Assembly: GCF_000182745.2 (NCBI RefSeq)
Contig: NC_016027.1
Location: forward strand, 2,827,001-2,891,000
From: Komagataeibacter medellinensis NBRC 3288
Lineage (GTDB): Bacteria > Pseudomonadota > Alphaproteobacteria > Acetobacterales > Acetobacteraceae
Length of the DNA stretch: 64,000 nt
Reading direction: 5' to 3'
In this document: positions 17,972 through 27,219 of the stretch, piece by piece
Numbering within the stretch: position 1 is the first letter of the stretch
Layout: every line of letters begins with the position of its first letter
Translations under genes and position numbers: made by a program
Notes under the pieces: generated by a model
The model's input: the letters and a program-made list of their open reading frames with translations, nothing else
The model's database searches: none
Told to the model about the DNA's origin: nothing

Positions 17972-18300
17972 GGAAAGGCGCCCCGCTCGCGGGATGTTGT
18001 TCATGTGGGCCACCACGGCCTCTGTGGCGGTGGGCGCGGTCCTGTAGTGCGGTACCAGGCGTGTGTGGCGGGGTGGCTCGCGCAGAGATGATGCCCGGCC
18101 CGGCCCCACATGGTGGCAAGGAAAGGGCTGACAGAGTGTACCGGCCCCATGGTACGTGCCATGGGGGCGGGGTGCCGGTCAGGCCGGTACCAGATCATGA
18201 ACGTGCAATCAGGCCGGGTTCCCCGCGCCGCCGGGTGGCTGCCCGGTCCAGCCGATGACCAGCCACGCAGCGGGTTTCCGATGCCGATCCGGAGAATGCC
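17972..18300. other. Intergenic region upstream of mqo
   Basis: This 329-base gap has no believable gene. It contains a near copy (18069-18095) of a 27-base motif found upstream of the phosphotransacetylase (16910-16936). It also holds a palindrome at 18145-18166 (CCCCATGG, six-base loop, CCATGGGG) within a larger GC-rich dyad reaching about 18191. The mqo ribosome site GGAGAATGCC ends the region. The promoter position is not obvious. Confidence 0.5.
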
Positions 18301-19797
18301 ATGACCTCGACTTCCTCCCCTGCCGCCGCCACTTACGATGTGGTCCTGATTGGCGGCGGAATTATGAGTGCCACGCTGGGCGCCATGCTGCGACAGCTTG
18401 AACCGGGACTGTCCATTGCCCTGTTCGGCCGACTTGATGACGTGGCGCTGGAAAGCTCCAATGGCTGGAACAACGCGGGCACCGGCCATTCCGCACTGTG
18501 CGAACTGAATTATACCCCGCTGCGCCCCGACGGGACCGTTGACATCTCCAAGGCCGTGAACGTGAACGAGGCCTTCCAGGTTTCGCGCCAGTTCTGGTCC
18601 TATTTGGTGGAGACGGGACAGATCCCCAACCCGCGTGATTTCCTGACCCCCGTGCCGCATATGAGCTTTGTGTGGGGTGCGGAAAACGTCGATTTCCTGA
18701 AGCGGCGCTATACCGCCCTCCAGCAGCACCCCCTGTTCGAGGGCATGTCCCTTTCATCGGACGAGGCGCAACTGCGCCAGTGGATGCCGCTGGTCATGCA
18801 GGACCGCGCACCGGGCCAGCAACTCGCGGCCACATGGCACCCGGCAGGGACGGACGTGAATTTTGGCGCGCTGACCCACCGCCTGATTGACCTGCTGCGT
18901 GGCAAGCCGGGTTTCGAACTTAACCTCGGGCACGAGGTGGAAGACCTCAAGCCAGCAGGCAACAACGGATGGGATGTGTCGGTCCGCGCCATGCATGGCG
19001 GGGCGGAACGCCGGGTGCGCGCGAAATTCGTGTTTGTGGGCGCGGGCGGCGGTGCGCTGCACCTGCTGCAGAAAAGCGGCATACCCGAAGTGCGCGGCAT
19101 TGGCGGCTTTCCCGTAAGCGGGCAGTTCCTGCGCTGCACCAACCCCGAGATCGTGGCCCGGCATCAGGCCAAGGTTTATGGCAAGGCATCGGTGGGGGCA
19201 CCGCCGATGTCGGTGCCACACCTTGATACGCGTATGATTGATGACAGGCGCGGGCTTCTGTTCGGGCCCTATGCCGGGTTCTCGACCAAGTTCCTCAAGG
19301 AAGGGTCATGGCTGGACCTGCCGCGTTCCATCCGCATGGACAATATCGGGGCCATGATGGCGGTGGGCCGCGACAACATGGCGCTGACAAAATACCTGAT
19401 CCAGCAGGTGCTTCAGTCCAGCGAGGACCGGCTCAAGGCCCTGCGCGACTTCGTGCCCACCGCGCGCAAGGAAGATTGGGAACTGATTACCGCAGGCCAG
19501 CGCGTGCAGGTGATCAAGAAAGACCCCGTGCGCGGCGGCGTATTGCAGTTCGGCACGGAAGTGGTGACGGGGGCCGGTGGCTCGATCGCGGGACTGCTCG
19601 GTGCTTCCCCCGGTGCCTCCACGGCCGCCCCCATCATGCTTTCGGTGCTGCAGCGCTGCTTTGGCACCCGCCTGCCGCAGTGGGAAGCCCGCCTGCGGGA
19701 GATGATCCCCTCCTACGGTGTCAAGCTGGGACAGGATGCGGCGCTGTGCGCGCAGGTGCGTGCCCGCACCCGCGATGCCCTGCAACTGGATGGCTGA
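18301..19797 (+). CDS. mqo: Malate:quinone oxidoreductase
   Basis: 498 residues with an N-terminal FAD-binding Rossmann motif (YDVVLIGGGIMSATLGAML), the Mqo block SSNGWNNAGTGHSALCELNY and SVPHLDTRMIDD. Mqo oxidises malate to oxaloacetate at the inner membrane and passes electrons to quinone, replacing or supplementing NAD-malate dehydrogenase. Acetic acid bacteria are known to rely on Mqo for a modified TCA cycle. The gene stands alone with a well-spaced GGAG ribosome site. Confidence 0.96.
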   Translation: MTSTSSPAAATYDVVLIGGGIMSATLGAMLRQLEPGLSIALFGRLDDVALESSNGWNNAGTGHSALCELNYTPLRPDGTVDISKAVNVNEAFQVSRQFWSYLVETGQIPNPRDFLTPVPHMSFVWGAENVDFLKRRYTALQQHPLFEGMSLSSDEAQLRQWMPLVMQDRAPGQQLAATWHPAGTDVNFGALTHRLIDLLRGKPGFELNLGHEVEDLKPAGNNGWDVSVRAMHGGAERRVRAKFVFVGAGGGALHLLQKSGIPEVRGIGGFPVSGQFLRCTNPEIVARHQAKVYGKASVGAPPMSVPHLDTRMIDDRRGLLFGPYAGFSTKFLKEGSWLDLPRSIRMDNIGAMMAVGRDNMALTKYLIQQVLQSSEDRLKALRDFVPTARKEDWELITAGQRVQVIKKDPVRGGVLQFGTEVVTGAGGSIAGLLGASPGASTAAPIMLSVLQRCFGTRLPQWEARLREMIPSYGVKLGQDAALCAQVRARTRDALQLDG

Positions 19798-19808
19798 ATA
19801 GGGCCATT

Positions 19809-19843
19809 AAAAAACCCCACCCCGCCGTAAAGGCGGGGTGGGG
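19809..19843 (-). terminator. Rho-independent terminator of the NYN gene
   Basis: A 12-base perfect stem (CCCCACCCCGCC / GGCGGGGTGGGG) with a 5-base loop is followed on the minus strand by six Ts. It ends the NYN-domain transcript and probably also slows read-through from mqo, although on the plus strand the U-tract is poor. Confidence 0.88.
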
Positions 19844-19872
19844 CTTGTGGCCGGGGCAGGATGTTTCCTGCC

Positions 19873-20481
19873 TTAGTCCTCGTCGTGTTCGCTCATCTGG
19901 TCGGCCGGGTGGCGCACCGGGGGGGCGGCATTGCGCTGCGGTCGGTTTTCGATATGGCGGCGCATGAAATTGGCCGAGATATCAGCCAGTTCAATGAACT
20001 GGTCAGCCTGACGGCGCAGTTCATCGCCGATCAACGGCGGCGTGGTCTTGATTGAGCCGACAACGGTTGTGCGCACGCCCTGACGCTGGACCGATTCCAG
20101 CAGGCGGCGGAAATCCGAATCACCGCTGAACAGCACCGCGTGGTCGATATGCGGCGCCATTTCCATCATGTCCACCGTCAGTTCCACATCCATATTACCC
20201 CGCACGCGGCGGCGACCATTATGGTCGATGAATTCGCGTGCATTCTTGGTGACCAGCGTATAGCCATTATAGACGAGCCAGTCTGTAAGGGGTTTGAGGG
20301 GTGAATATTCCTCGGTATCCAGTACGGCAGAGTAGTAATAGGCACGCAGGACATTTGACTTCGCGCGAAAGAATTGCAGCAGCTTGCGATAATCGACCTC
20401 AAAACCAAGGTTGCGGGAGGCGGAGTACAGGCTTGTACCATCTATAAAAAGACAGAGCCGCTCCTGAGGTTGAAAAAACAT
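19873..20481 (-). CDS. NYN-domain (LabA/DUF88-like) protein
   Basis: 202 residues with a PIN-like NYN fold. Acidic metal positions are visible in LCLFIDGTSLYSA, GNMDVELTVDMMEMA and AVLFSGDSDFRRLLES. The C-terminal 25 residues are basic and proline-rich, then acidic. Relatives include LabA/DUF88 proteins and are suspected single-strand RNA nucleases. It is monocistronic with a strong terminator and divergent from folK. The target is unknown. Confidence 0.85.
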   Translation of the reverse strand: MFFQPQERLCLFIDGTSLYSASRNLGFEVDYRKLLQFFRAKSNVLRAYYYSAVLDTEEYSPLKPLTDWLVYNGYTLVTKNAREFIDHNGRRRVRGNMDVELTVDMMEMAPHIDHAVLFSGDSDFRRLLESVQRQGVRTTVVGSIKTTPPLIGDELRRQADQFIELADISANFMRRHIENRPQRNAAPPVRHPADQMSEHDED

Positions 20482-20677
20482 TTATGATCTGTCCCTGAAA
20501 CAAGAATGTGAATATGTCATGACCGGGTTAAATTAAGGCTTGGCATGTATTTCGTAACGAGGTGTAAAGTCGTCTTGCAGCAATGATCCTTGATATGCAG
20601 AAACCCTGGCCCGGCAGGAAGTTCCCCATGGGCAGGGATTACTAGCCGACCACAGGCCGACGGAATACAGTTTTCGT

Positions 20678-21217
20678 ATGACAATGCTGCAATATGATAC
20701 CATGCCAGATGATACGATCATTGCCGTGGGCGCAAATCTGCCACGCGAAAGTGGTGAAACTGCGGCCATGACATGCCGGTGGGCGGTCCGGCAGCTTGCA
20801 TGCCTGCCAGGCATGCGGGTGGTGGCGACCTCGCGCTGGTACGAAAGCGCGCCGGTGCCGCCATCGGGGCAACCGCCTTATGTGAACGGAGTCGTGCGGC
20901 TGTCAGGGCAGGTGGACCCGGCATGGCTGCTGGCACGGTTGCATGAGATCGAGGCCGAGGCCGGGCGCCGGCGCACGGTTGCAAACGCCGCCCGCCCGCT
21001 TGATCTCGACATCATCTCCATGGGTGCGTTGGTGCGCCTGGTCCCTGATCCCATCGTGCCGCATCCGCGCGCAACCGTGCGGGCTTTCGTGCTGCTGCCG
21101 CTGCGCGATGTGATGCCCGACTGGCGCGACCCGGTAAGCGGTCAGGAGCTTGCCGCCTTCCTGCCCGGTGTCGCAGGGCAGGAGATCACCCCCATGTCCG
21201 ATCCGGTGCGGACGTGA
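20678..21217 (+). CDS. folK: HPPK, 6-hydroxymethyl-7,8-dihydropterin pyrophosphokinase
   Basis: About 170-179 residues: AVGANLP at the start, SRWYESAPV, the central NAARPLDLDII (HPPK signature) and PHPRATVRAFVLLPL. The enzyme pyrophosphorylates hydroxymethyl-dihydropterin in folate synthesis. folP and folB are not adjacent. The start may be ATG 20678 or ATG 20702; the homologous part begins just after the second. Confidence 0.9.
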   Translation: MTMLQYDTMPDDTIIAVGANLPRESGETAAMTCRWAVRQLACLPGMRVVATSRWYESAPVPPSGQPPYVNGVVRLSGQVDPAWLLARLHEIEAEAGRRRTVANAARPLDLDIISMGALVRLVPDPIVPHPRATVRAFVLLPLRDVMPDWRDPVSGQELAAFLPGVAGQEITPMSDPVRT

Positions 21218-21299
21218 AAGGCTTGCACTGGGACAGGGGAGCAGGTAACAAGGTAAATTCTGATTAACACAACCAATTAACAACCGGAGTTCAGGCCTG

Positions 21300-21695
21300 A
21301 TGGCACGCGTCACTGTCGAGGACTGCGTTGAGCGGGTTCCCAATCGTTTTGAACTGGTACTGCTGGCAGCCCAGCGCGCACGCGCCCTGTCGCGCGGCGA
21401 GGAAATGACGATCGACCGCGACAACGACAAGAACCCCGTTGTCGCCCTGCGCGAGATTGCTGACCAGACCATAGGTCTGGAGCAGATCCGCAGCGACCTT
21501 ATCCGTTCGCTGGCGCGCGCGCCCGAGCCCGAACCCGCAGATGAGGAAGTGGCCGACCTGATCCCGACCGAACACAATATTTTCGGCCTGCAGGATGTCT
21601 CGGCCGAGGAAGAGGCGCGTCATTCCGGCAACGGCATGTCTGCTGAAGAACTGGAAGCCTCTGTCGAGGCTGCGCTCAGCGGACGGGGCCGGTAA
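21300..21695 (+). CDS. rpoZ: RNA polymerase omega subunit
   Basis: 131 residues beginning [20 protein letters not shown], the near-invariant omega start, with [13 protein letters not shown] and the conserved [11 protein letters not shown]. The acidic C-terminal tail is longer than in E. coli omega (91 residues), as is usual in alphaproteobacteria. It precedes the (p)ppGpp enzyme by 21 bases, the classical rpoZ-spoT order. CCGGAG lies upstream of the ATG. Confidence 0.96.
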   Translation: MARVTVEDCVERVPNRFELVLLAAQRARALSRGEEMTIDRDNDKNPVVALREIADQTIGLEQIRSDLIRSLARAPEPEPADEEVADLIPTEHNIFGLQDVSAEEEARHSGNGMSAEELEASVEAALSGRGR

Positions 21696-21716
21696 TACCA
21701 GACGAAGGGGTGGAAG

Positions 21717-24041
21717 GTGGCTGACCCGGTCGGATCGGAAACGACATCTTCCTCCATGCCCGTGCACACCACGGGCGGCATGGCCGCAGGCGCGGCCAGC
21801 CTTCCCGCAACGGCGGGCGGAGGGGCGCGCGTGGTCTCGTGCGAGGGGTTGATCCGTCGCATCCATGCCTATGACCCTACGGCCGATGCGGACCTGATCC
21901 GCCGGGCCTTTGCCGTGGCCCAGGCAGCCCATGCCGGGCAGGCGCGCGATAACGGCGATCCTTACATTACCCACCCGCTGGCGGTCGCCAATATCCTGGC
22001 GGGTTTCCATCTCGATACCGCATCCATCATCACCGCGCTGCTGCACGATACGATCGAGGATACGGGAGTCACGCAGAAAGAACTGCGTGAACAGTTTGGC
22101 GATACCGTTGCCGAACTGGTGGATGGCGTCACCAAGCTGACACGTCTGGAATTGCAGTCGGACCGCACCAAGCAGGCGGAGAACTTCCGCAAGCTGGTGC
22201 TGGCCATGTCGCGCGATATCCGCGTGCTGCTGGTCAAGCTGGCGGACCGCCTGCACAACATGCGCACGCTGCATTACGTGCAGCGCCTGGACCGGCGCCA
22301 GCGCATCGCGCGCGAGACGATGGAGATCTACGCCCCCCTTGCCGGTCGTATCGGCATGGACAAGGTGAAGGTCGAACTCCAGAACCTGTCGTTCGCAGCG
22401 CTTGAGCCTGAGGCGATGGCGACCATCCGCGCCCGCCTGAACTACCTGCGCGGGCAGGGTGCCGACGTGATCGAGGAGATCCGCTGCGAACTTCAGGCCC
22501 TATGCACGCAGGCCGGGCTTGAGGGCGTGGAGGTGACGGGGCGGGAAAAGACGCCCTATTCCATCTGGGAAAAGATGCAGCGGCGCAATGTTGCTTTCGA
22601 GCAGTTGTCCGACATCATGGCCTTCCGTATCCTAGTGCCCTCGCGGGAAGCCTGTTATGTGGCGCTCGGTGCGGTGCATGCGGCCTATCCGGTCATTGCC
22701 GGGCGGTTCAAGGACTATATCTCCACCCCCAAGGCCAACGGTTACCAGAGCCTGCATACCGGCGTGACCCTGCGCCATCCGCGTAACCAGAAGATCGAGG
22801 TGCAGATCCGCACGCCGGAAATGCATGACGTGGCCGAAAATGGTGTGGCCTCGCACTGGCTGTACAAGCAGTTGCCCGATGCTGCGACGGGCAGGGAAGC
22901 CAAGGGCGTGGTTTCGGGCCTGCGCTGGGTGCAGGACCTGCTCGACATCCTTGAAGACTCGGCGGCACCGGACGAGTTTCTCGAGAATACCAAGCTGGAA
23001 CTGTACCAGGACCAGGTTTTCTGCTTTACCCCCAAGGGGCAGTTGATTTCCCTGCCGCGTGGCGCAACGCCGGTGGATTTCGCCTATGCCGTGCACAGCC
23101 AGGTGGGTGACGCCTGCGTGGGCGCGCGCATCAACGGTCGCTTGATGCCGCTGCGCCACGAACTGCAGAACGGCGACCAGGTCGAGATCATGACCGCGCG
23201 CGGGGGGACGCCCTCGCCGTCATGGGAGCGTTTTGTCGTAACCGGCAAGGCGCGGGCGCGCATCCGCCGTCATGTGGCGTTGCAGCAGCGCGAGGCATAT
23301 CTGGAAAGTGGGCGCGTGGCGCTGGCCAAAGCCTTCCGTCAGGAAGGGGTGGACGGGTCGGAAAAGGTGCTCGAAAGCCTGCTCAAGGACCTGCGCCTGC
23401 AATCGGTGCCTGACCTGTACGTGGCGGTGGGCAATGGCAACCAGTCCGCGCGTGAAGTCGTGCAACTGGCCTACCCTGAACTGCGCCGTGCGCCGCGTGC
23501 GCCACGCATGGTGCCGGGGCTGTCCATGCGCGCCCCCATGGCGGTCCCCGGCGGGGCGGCAGGGCGGCGCAAGCCTGCGGCCGGCATGGCGCTGGCCGGT
23601 GTGGGTGCGGGCATGGCGGTGCATTTTGCCGGGTGCTGCCACCCACTGCCCGGTGACCGGATCGTGGGCATCGTCTCCACCGGAAAGGGCATCACGGTGC
23701 ATACGCTGGGATGCCAGACGCTGGAAACCTTTGCCGCGACCCCGGAGCGGTTCATGGACCTTGACTGGGATTATGACCTGATTGCCCGCAATGCCACCGG
23801 CACCCATACCGGGCGGCTAAGTGTTGTTACCGCCAACGAACCGGCCATGCTGGCCACATTGACCAATATCGCCGCCAAGCATGAAGGGGTGATGGTCAAC
23901 CTGCGCATCGTCAACCGCCAGCTTGAATTCATGGAGATCCTTGCCGATATCGAGGTACGCGACCTGCGGCACCTGACCGCCATCATGGTGGCGCTGCGCG
24001 CGGCGCCCGGCGTGGTGCAGGTCGAGCGGGCAAGGGGTTAG
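21717..24041 (+). CDS. Bifunctional (p)ppGpp synthetase/hydrolase (RSH)
   Basis: 774 residues. The domains in order are HD hydrolase (HDTIEDTGV, LADRLHNMRTL), RelA/SpoT synthetase (SIWEKMQRR, YQSLHTGV), TGS (FTPKGQLISLPRGATPVDFAYA), a zinc-finger-like region (FAGCCHPLPGDRIVG) and a C-terminal ACT domain. Both active sites look intact, as in the single long RSH of alphaproteobacteria, which controls the stringent response. The start is GTG 21717 after AAGGGGTGGAAG. The first 40 residues are low complexity. Confidence 0.95.
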   Translation: MADPVGSETTSSSMPVHTTGGMAAGAASLPATAGGGARVVSCEGLIRRIHAYDPTADADLIRRAFAVAQAAHAGQARDNGDPYITHPLAVANILAGFHLDTASIITALLHDTIEDTGVTQKELREQFGDTVAELVDGVTKLTRLELQSDRTKQAENFRKLVLAMSRDIRVLLVKLADRLHNMRTLHYVQRLDRRQRIARETMEIYAPLAGRIGMDKVKVELQNLSFAALEPEAMATIRARLNYLRGQGADVIEEIRCELQALCTQAGLEGVEVTGREKTPYSIWEKMQRRNVAFEQLSDIMAFRILVPSREACYVALGAVHAAYPVIAGRFKDYISTPKANGYQSLHTGVTLRHPRNQKIEVQIRTPEMHDVAENGVASHWLYKQLPDAATGREAKGVVSGLRWVQDLLDILEDSAAPDEFLENTKLELYQDQVFCFTPKGQLISLPRGATPVDFAYAVHSQVGDACVGARINGRLMPLRHELQNGDQVEIMTARGGTPSPSWERFVVTGKARARIRRHVALQQREAYLESGRVALAKAFRQEGVDGSEKVLESLLKDLRLQSVPDLYVAVGNGNQSAREVVQLAYPELRRAPRAPRMVPGLSMRAPMAVPGGAAGRRKPAAGMALAGVGAGMAVHFAGCCHPLPGDRIVGIVSTGKGITVHTLGCQTLETFAATPERFMDLDWDYDLIARNATGTHTGRLSVVTANEPAMLATLTNIAAKHEGVMVNLRIVNRQLEFMEILADIEVRDLRHLTAIMVALRAAPGVVQVERARG

Positions 24042-24044
24042 GCC

Positions 24045-24458
24045 ATGCTGATCGGTATCGGGTCCGATCTGTGTGATGTCCGGCGTATCGAGACGGTTCT
24101 TGCCCGCCATGGCGCGCGCTTTGAACAGCGTGTCTTTACTGCGCGTGAACGGGCGGCGGCGGAACGCCGGCAGGGCAACGCGCGGCTGGGCACTTACGCC
24201 AAGCGCTGGGCGGCAAAAGAAGCCTGCGCCAAGGCGCTGGGTACGGGATTCGCCCATGGCGTATTCCACCGCGATATGGGGGTGGAGAACCTGCCTGGCG
24301 GCCAGCCGGTCATGCACCTGACGGGCGGCGCGCTGGCGCGGCTGGAAAAACTGCTTCCCGTTGGGCATGAAGCCCACATTTTCCTGACCATGACCGATGA
24401 GCATCCCTATGCCTTCGCTCAGGTCATGATCATGACGCACGTGATGGGCGCTGGCTGA
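24045..24458 (+). CDS. acpS: Holo-[acyl-carrier-protein] synthase
   Basis: 137 residues starting [16 protein letters not shown], with the magnesium-site aspartate in GSDLCDV and [16 protein letters not shown]. AcpS transfers phosphopantetheine from CoA to acyl carrier protein. It begins three bases after the RSH stop, so the two are co-translated, and it precedes lepB as in many alphaproteobacteria. Confidence 0.95.
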   Translation: MLIGIGSDLCDVRRIETVLARHGARFEQRVFTARERAAAERRQGNARLGTYAKRWAAKEACAKALGTGFAHGVFHRDMGVENLPGGQPVMHLTGGALARLEKLLPVGHEAHIFLTMTDEHPYAFAQVMIMTHVMGAG

Positions 24459-24594
24459 AGCGCATTCTGGTCCCGTGTGGCAGCGCCTGACGGGCCGGTG
24501 CTTGACAGGCGGGGTGCGCGTGGGCTTGATCCCCCTGTTATTCGTCGGGCAATGCGTGTCCGCTCGATGCCAGATCCGGATAAAAGATACAGTT

Positions 24595-25410
24595 ATGCCC
24601 ATGGACGATAACAAGACGGTTTCCGCCCCTTCCCATACCGATGCACCGCGCCGCGAAGGCGGGGGTTTTGTGGAACTTGTGCGCACGGTCGTGATTGCAG
24701 GTGTGCTTGCGCTGAGCGTGCGTACGGTATTGTTCGAGCCTTTCAACATCCCTTCCGGTTCCATGATCCCGACATTGCAGGTGGGTGATTACGTATGGGT
24801 GGCCAAATACAGTTACGGCTATTCGCATTTCTCCCTGCCCGGTTCGCCCAACCTGTTCACGGGCCGGATATGGGAGAGTACGCCCCACCGGGGTGATGTG
24901 GCGGTGTTCCGCTTCACCAAGGATACGTCGATCGACTATATCAAGCGCATCGTGGGTCTGCCGGGTGATACGATTCAGATGCGCGAGGGCAGGCTGTATA
25001 TCAACAACCAGGAAATCCCACGCGAACCCGAGGGTGAATACACCGCGATAGACGAGCATCGCACCCGCATGGAAGGCGACCGTTACCGCGAGATCCTGCC
25101 TGGCAGTGCAGGGCGCGGGCCGGTGGCGCATGATATCCTCAAGCTGACCGATGAGGGCGGCAAGAACGATACGCCGGAATATGTCGTGCCGCCGGGCTAT
25201 TTCTTCGCCATGGGCGATAACCGTGATGACAGCGCGGACAGCCGCTTCATGGGCGATGAACCGCAGGATCTTGGCTTCGTGCCGATGGAAAACCTGATCG
25301 GCCAGGCAAAATGGATTTTCATGTCCGTTGATGCGGCGCATCCGTTCTGGCAGGTCTGGTACTGGCCAGCCGAAATCCGGTGGGGTCGTCTGTTTATGGG
25401 GGTACGCTGA
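24595..25410 (+). CDS. lepB: Signal peptidase I
   Basis: 271 residues. After a 25-residue polar N-terminus comes one membrane helix (VELVRTVVIAGVLALSVRTV). The nucleophile serine is in FNIPSGSMIPTLQVGD, and the general-base lysine is in DYIKRIVGLPGDTIQ. The GDNRDDSADSR block closes the active site. LepB removes signal peptides at the periplasmic face. rnc follows two bases after the stop. Confidence 0.95.
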   Translation: MPMDDNKTVSAPSHTDAPRREGGGFVELVRTVVIAGVLALSVRTVLFEPFNIPSGSMIPTLQVGDYVWVAKYSYGYSHFSLPGSPNLFTGRIWESTPHRGDVAVFRFTKDTSIDYIKRIVGLPGDTIQMREGRLYINNQEIPREPEGEYTAIDEHRTRMEGDRYREILPGSAGRGPVAHDILKLTDEGGKNDTPEYVVPPGYFFAMGDNRDDSADSRFMGDEPQDLGFVPMENLIGQAKWIFMSVDAAHPFWQVWYWPAEIRWGRLFMGVR

Positions 25411-25412
25411 CC

Positions 25413-26189
25413 GTGACGGAAGAGCGCGTTCCCGTAGCCGAGATCAGACGGCTGGAAACCTGCCTGGACTATCATTTCACCCGGCCTGAACTGCTGCTGC
25501 GCGCGCTGACCCACCGCTCCGCTGCCCATGAGCGCAGTGGTAACCGCCGTATGCGCCAGACCGTGGCGACCCGCGGGGCCGGGTCCAACGAGCGGCTTGA
25601 GTTCATAGGCGACCGGGTGTTGGGCCTGATTATGGCCGAATGGCTGCTTGAGCGTTTCCCCGCCGAGCAGGAAGGGGCGCTTGGCCCCCGTCATGCCCAT
25701 CTCGTCTCGCGCACCGTGCTGGCGGAAGTGGCTCATGCCATGGCCCTGCAATCCGCGCTGGATGTGGCCGAGCACGAGGCGCGTGCGGGTGTGCGGGAGA
25801 TGGCCAACGTGCTGGCCGATGCGGTTGAGGCCATACTGGGCGCCATTTACCTTGATGGCGGGCTGAAACCCGCGCGCGCTTTCGTGCGGCGCATGTGGCG
25901 CGGCGCCATTGTGGCCCAGGCCCGTCCGCCCAAGGACCCCAAGACCGCCCTGCAGGAATGGGTACTGGGCCGTGGCCTGCCCCTGCCGCGTTACCGCGTG
26001 GTCTCGGCGGAAGGGCCATCCCATGCCCCGCGTTTCGTCATTGCGGTGGACGCGCAGGGAAAAACCGGGCAGGGAGTGGCGGGTAGCAAGCGCGCGGCTG
26101 AAAGCGATGCCGCCGCCGACCTGCTGCGCCAGTTGGGCACAGACGGGCAGCCCGCATCTACCACTGACCGCAGGGGGCATGGACAATGA
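25413..26189 (+). CDS. rnc: Ribonuclease III
   Basis: 258 residues. The catalytic domain carries the signature NERLEFIGDRVLGLIMAEWL and the second acidic site DAVEAILGAIYLDGG. A double-stranded RNA binding domain forms the C-terminal third (KTALQEWVLGRGLPLPRY, then GVAGSKRAAESDAA). The enzyme cleaves structured RNA, including rRNA precursors. The GTG start at 25413 has GGGGGT upstream. The last four bases overlap era (ATGA). Confidence 0.95.
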   Translation: MTEERVPVAEIRRLETCLDYHFTRPELLLRALTHRSAAHERSGNRRMRQTVATRGAGSNERLEFIGDRVLGLIMAEWLLERFPAEQEGALGPRHAHLVSRTVLAEVAHAMALQSALDVAEHEARAGVREMANVLADAVEAILGAIYLDGGLKPARAFVRRMWRGAIVAQARPPKDPKTALQEWVLGRGLPLPRYRVVSAEGPSHAPRFVIAVDAQGKTGQGVAGSKRAAESDAAADLLRQLGTDGQPASTTDRRGHGQ

Positions 26190-27103
26190 CCGACCACGAT
26201 CACGATACCACCACCACGCGCTGCGGCTTTGTTGCCATCGTGGGCGCGCCCAATGCGGGCAAGTCCACGCTGCTCAACCGCATGGCGGGCACCAAGTTGT
26301 CCATCGTCAGCCCCAAGGCGCAGACCACGCGCTTCAGGGTGTTGGGCATCCTCATGCGCCAGCGCACCCAGATCCTGCTGGTGGATACGCCGGGCATCTT
26401 CCAGCCCAAGCGCAAGCTCGACCGCGCCATGGTCGCTGCTGCCTGGACGGGATCGGATGATGCGGACATCACGCTGCTCATCGTCGATGCTCGGGCAGGC
26501 ATGACCGATGCGCTGCGCGCCATCGCCACCCGTCTGGCCGAGCAGAAGCGCAGGCTGTGGCTGGTGCTCAACAAGACCGATCTCGTGAAGCGCGACACGT
26601 TGCTGCCGCTTACGGCCGAGCTGTCCTCCATCCTGCCCGTCGAACATGTGTTTATGGTCAGCGCGCGTTCGGGGGAAGGGGTGGATGACCTGCTTGATCG
26701 CTTGGCGGTTGCCCTGCCCACGGGACCGTACCTTTACCCCGAGGACGACCTGACCGACCTGCCTGACCGCCTGCTGGCGGCCGAACTGGTGCGTGAGCAG
26801 ATCTTTTTGCAGACGCATGAGGAAGTGCCCTATGCCGCAACAGTGGAAACCGAGGCCTTTCAGGAACGCCCCGACGGGTCCGTGCGGATTGAGGTGACGA
26901 TCTATGTGGCGCGTGCCTCGCACAAGGCCATCCTGATTGGCGAGCGCGGTAGCCGGATTCGCGCCATTGGCGAGAAGGCACGCCATGAACTGGGCCGCCT
27001 GCTGGGGCGGACATGTCATCTTTTCCTGAACGTGAAGGAGCGGGCAGGATGGGATGAGGAGCGCGCCCGCCTGCGCGCCATCGGCCTGGATGATGCGTCC
27101 TGA
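26186..27103 (+). CDS. era: GTPase Era
   Basis: 305 residues. The G motifs are GAPNAGKST (G1), the switch KAQTTRFRV, DTPGIF (G3) and NKTDL (G4). A KH RNA-binding domain follows (LIGERGSRIRAIGEKARHELG). Era binds 16S rRNA near its 3' end in 30S maturation. The lepB-rnc-era order is the classical one. Confidence 0.96.
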   Translation: MTDHDHDTTTTRCGFVAIVGAPNAGKSTLLNRMAGTKLSIVSPKAQTTRFRVLGILMRQRTQILLVDTPGIFQPKRKLDRAMVAAAWTGSDDADITLLIVDARAGMTDALRAIATRLAEQKRRLWLVLNKTDLVKRDTLLPLTAELSSILPVEHVFMVSARSGEGVDDLLDRLAVALPTGPYLYPEDDLTDLPDRLLAAELVREQIFLQTHEEVPYAATVETEAFQERPDGSVRIEVTIYVARASHKAILIGERGSRIRAIGEKARHELGRLLGRTCHLFLNVKERAGWDEERARLRAIGLDDAS

Positions 27104-27219
27104 AACCTCAAAACACGGCGGGATCGGCTTGTGGGGGGGGGCATCCCTCTATATGACAGGGCATGGCCGGGTGGCCTGCCCGTCCCCAGTTCTGTTTGCC
27201 TGACCTGCGCCGAGGATCC

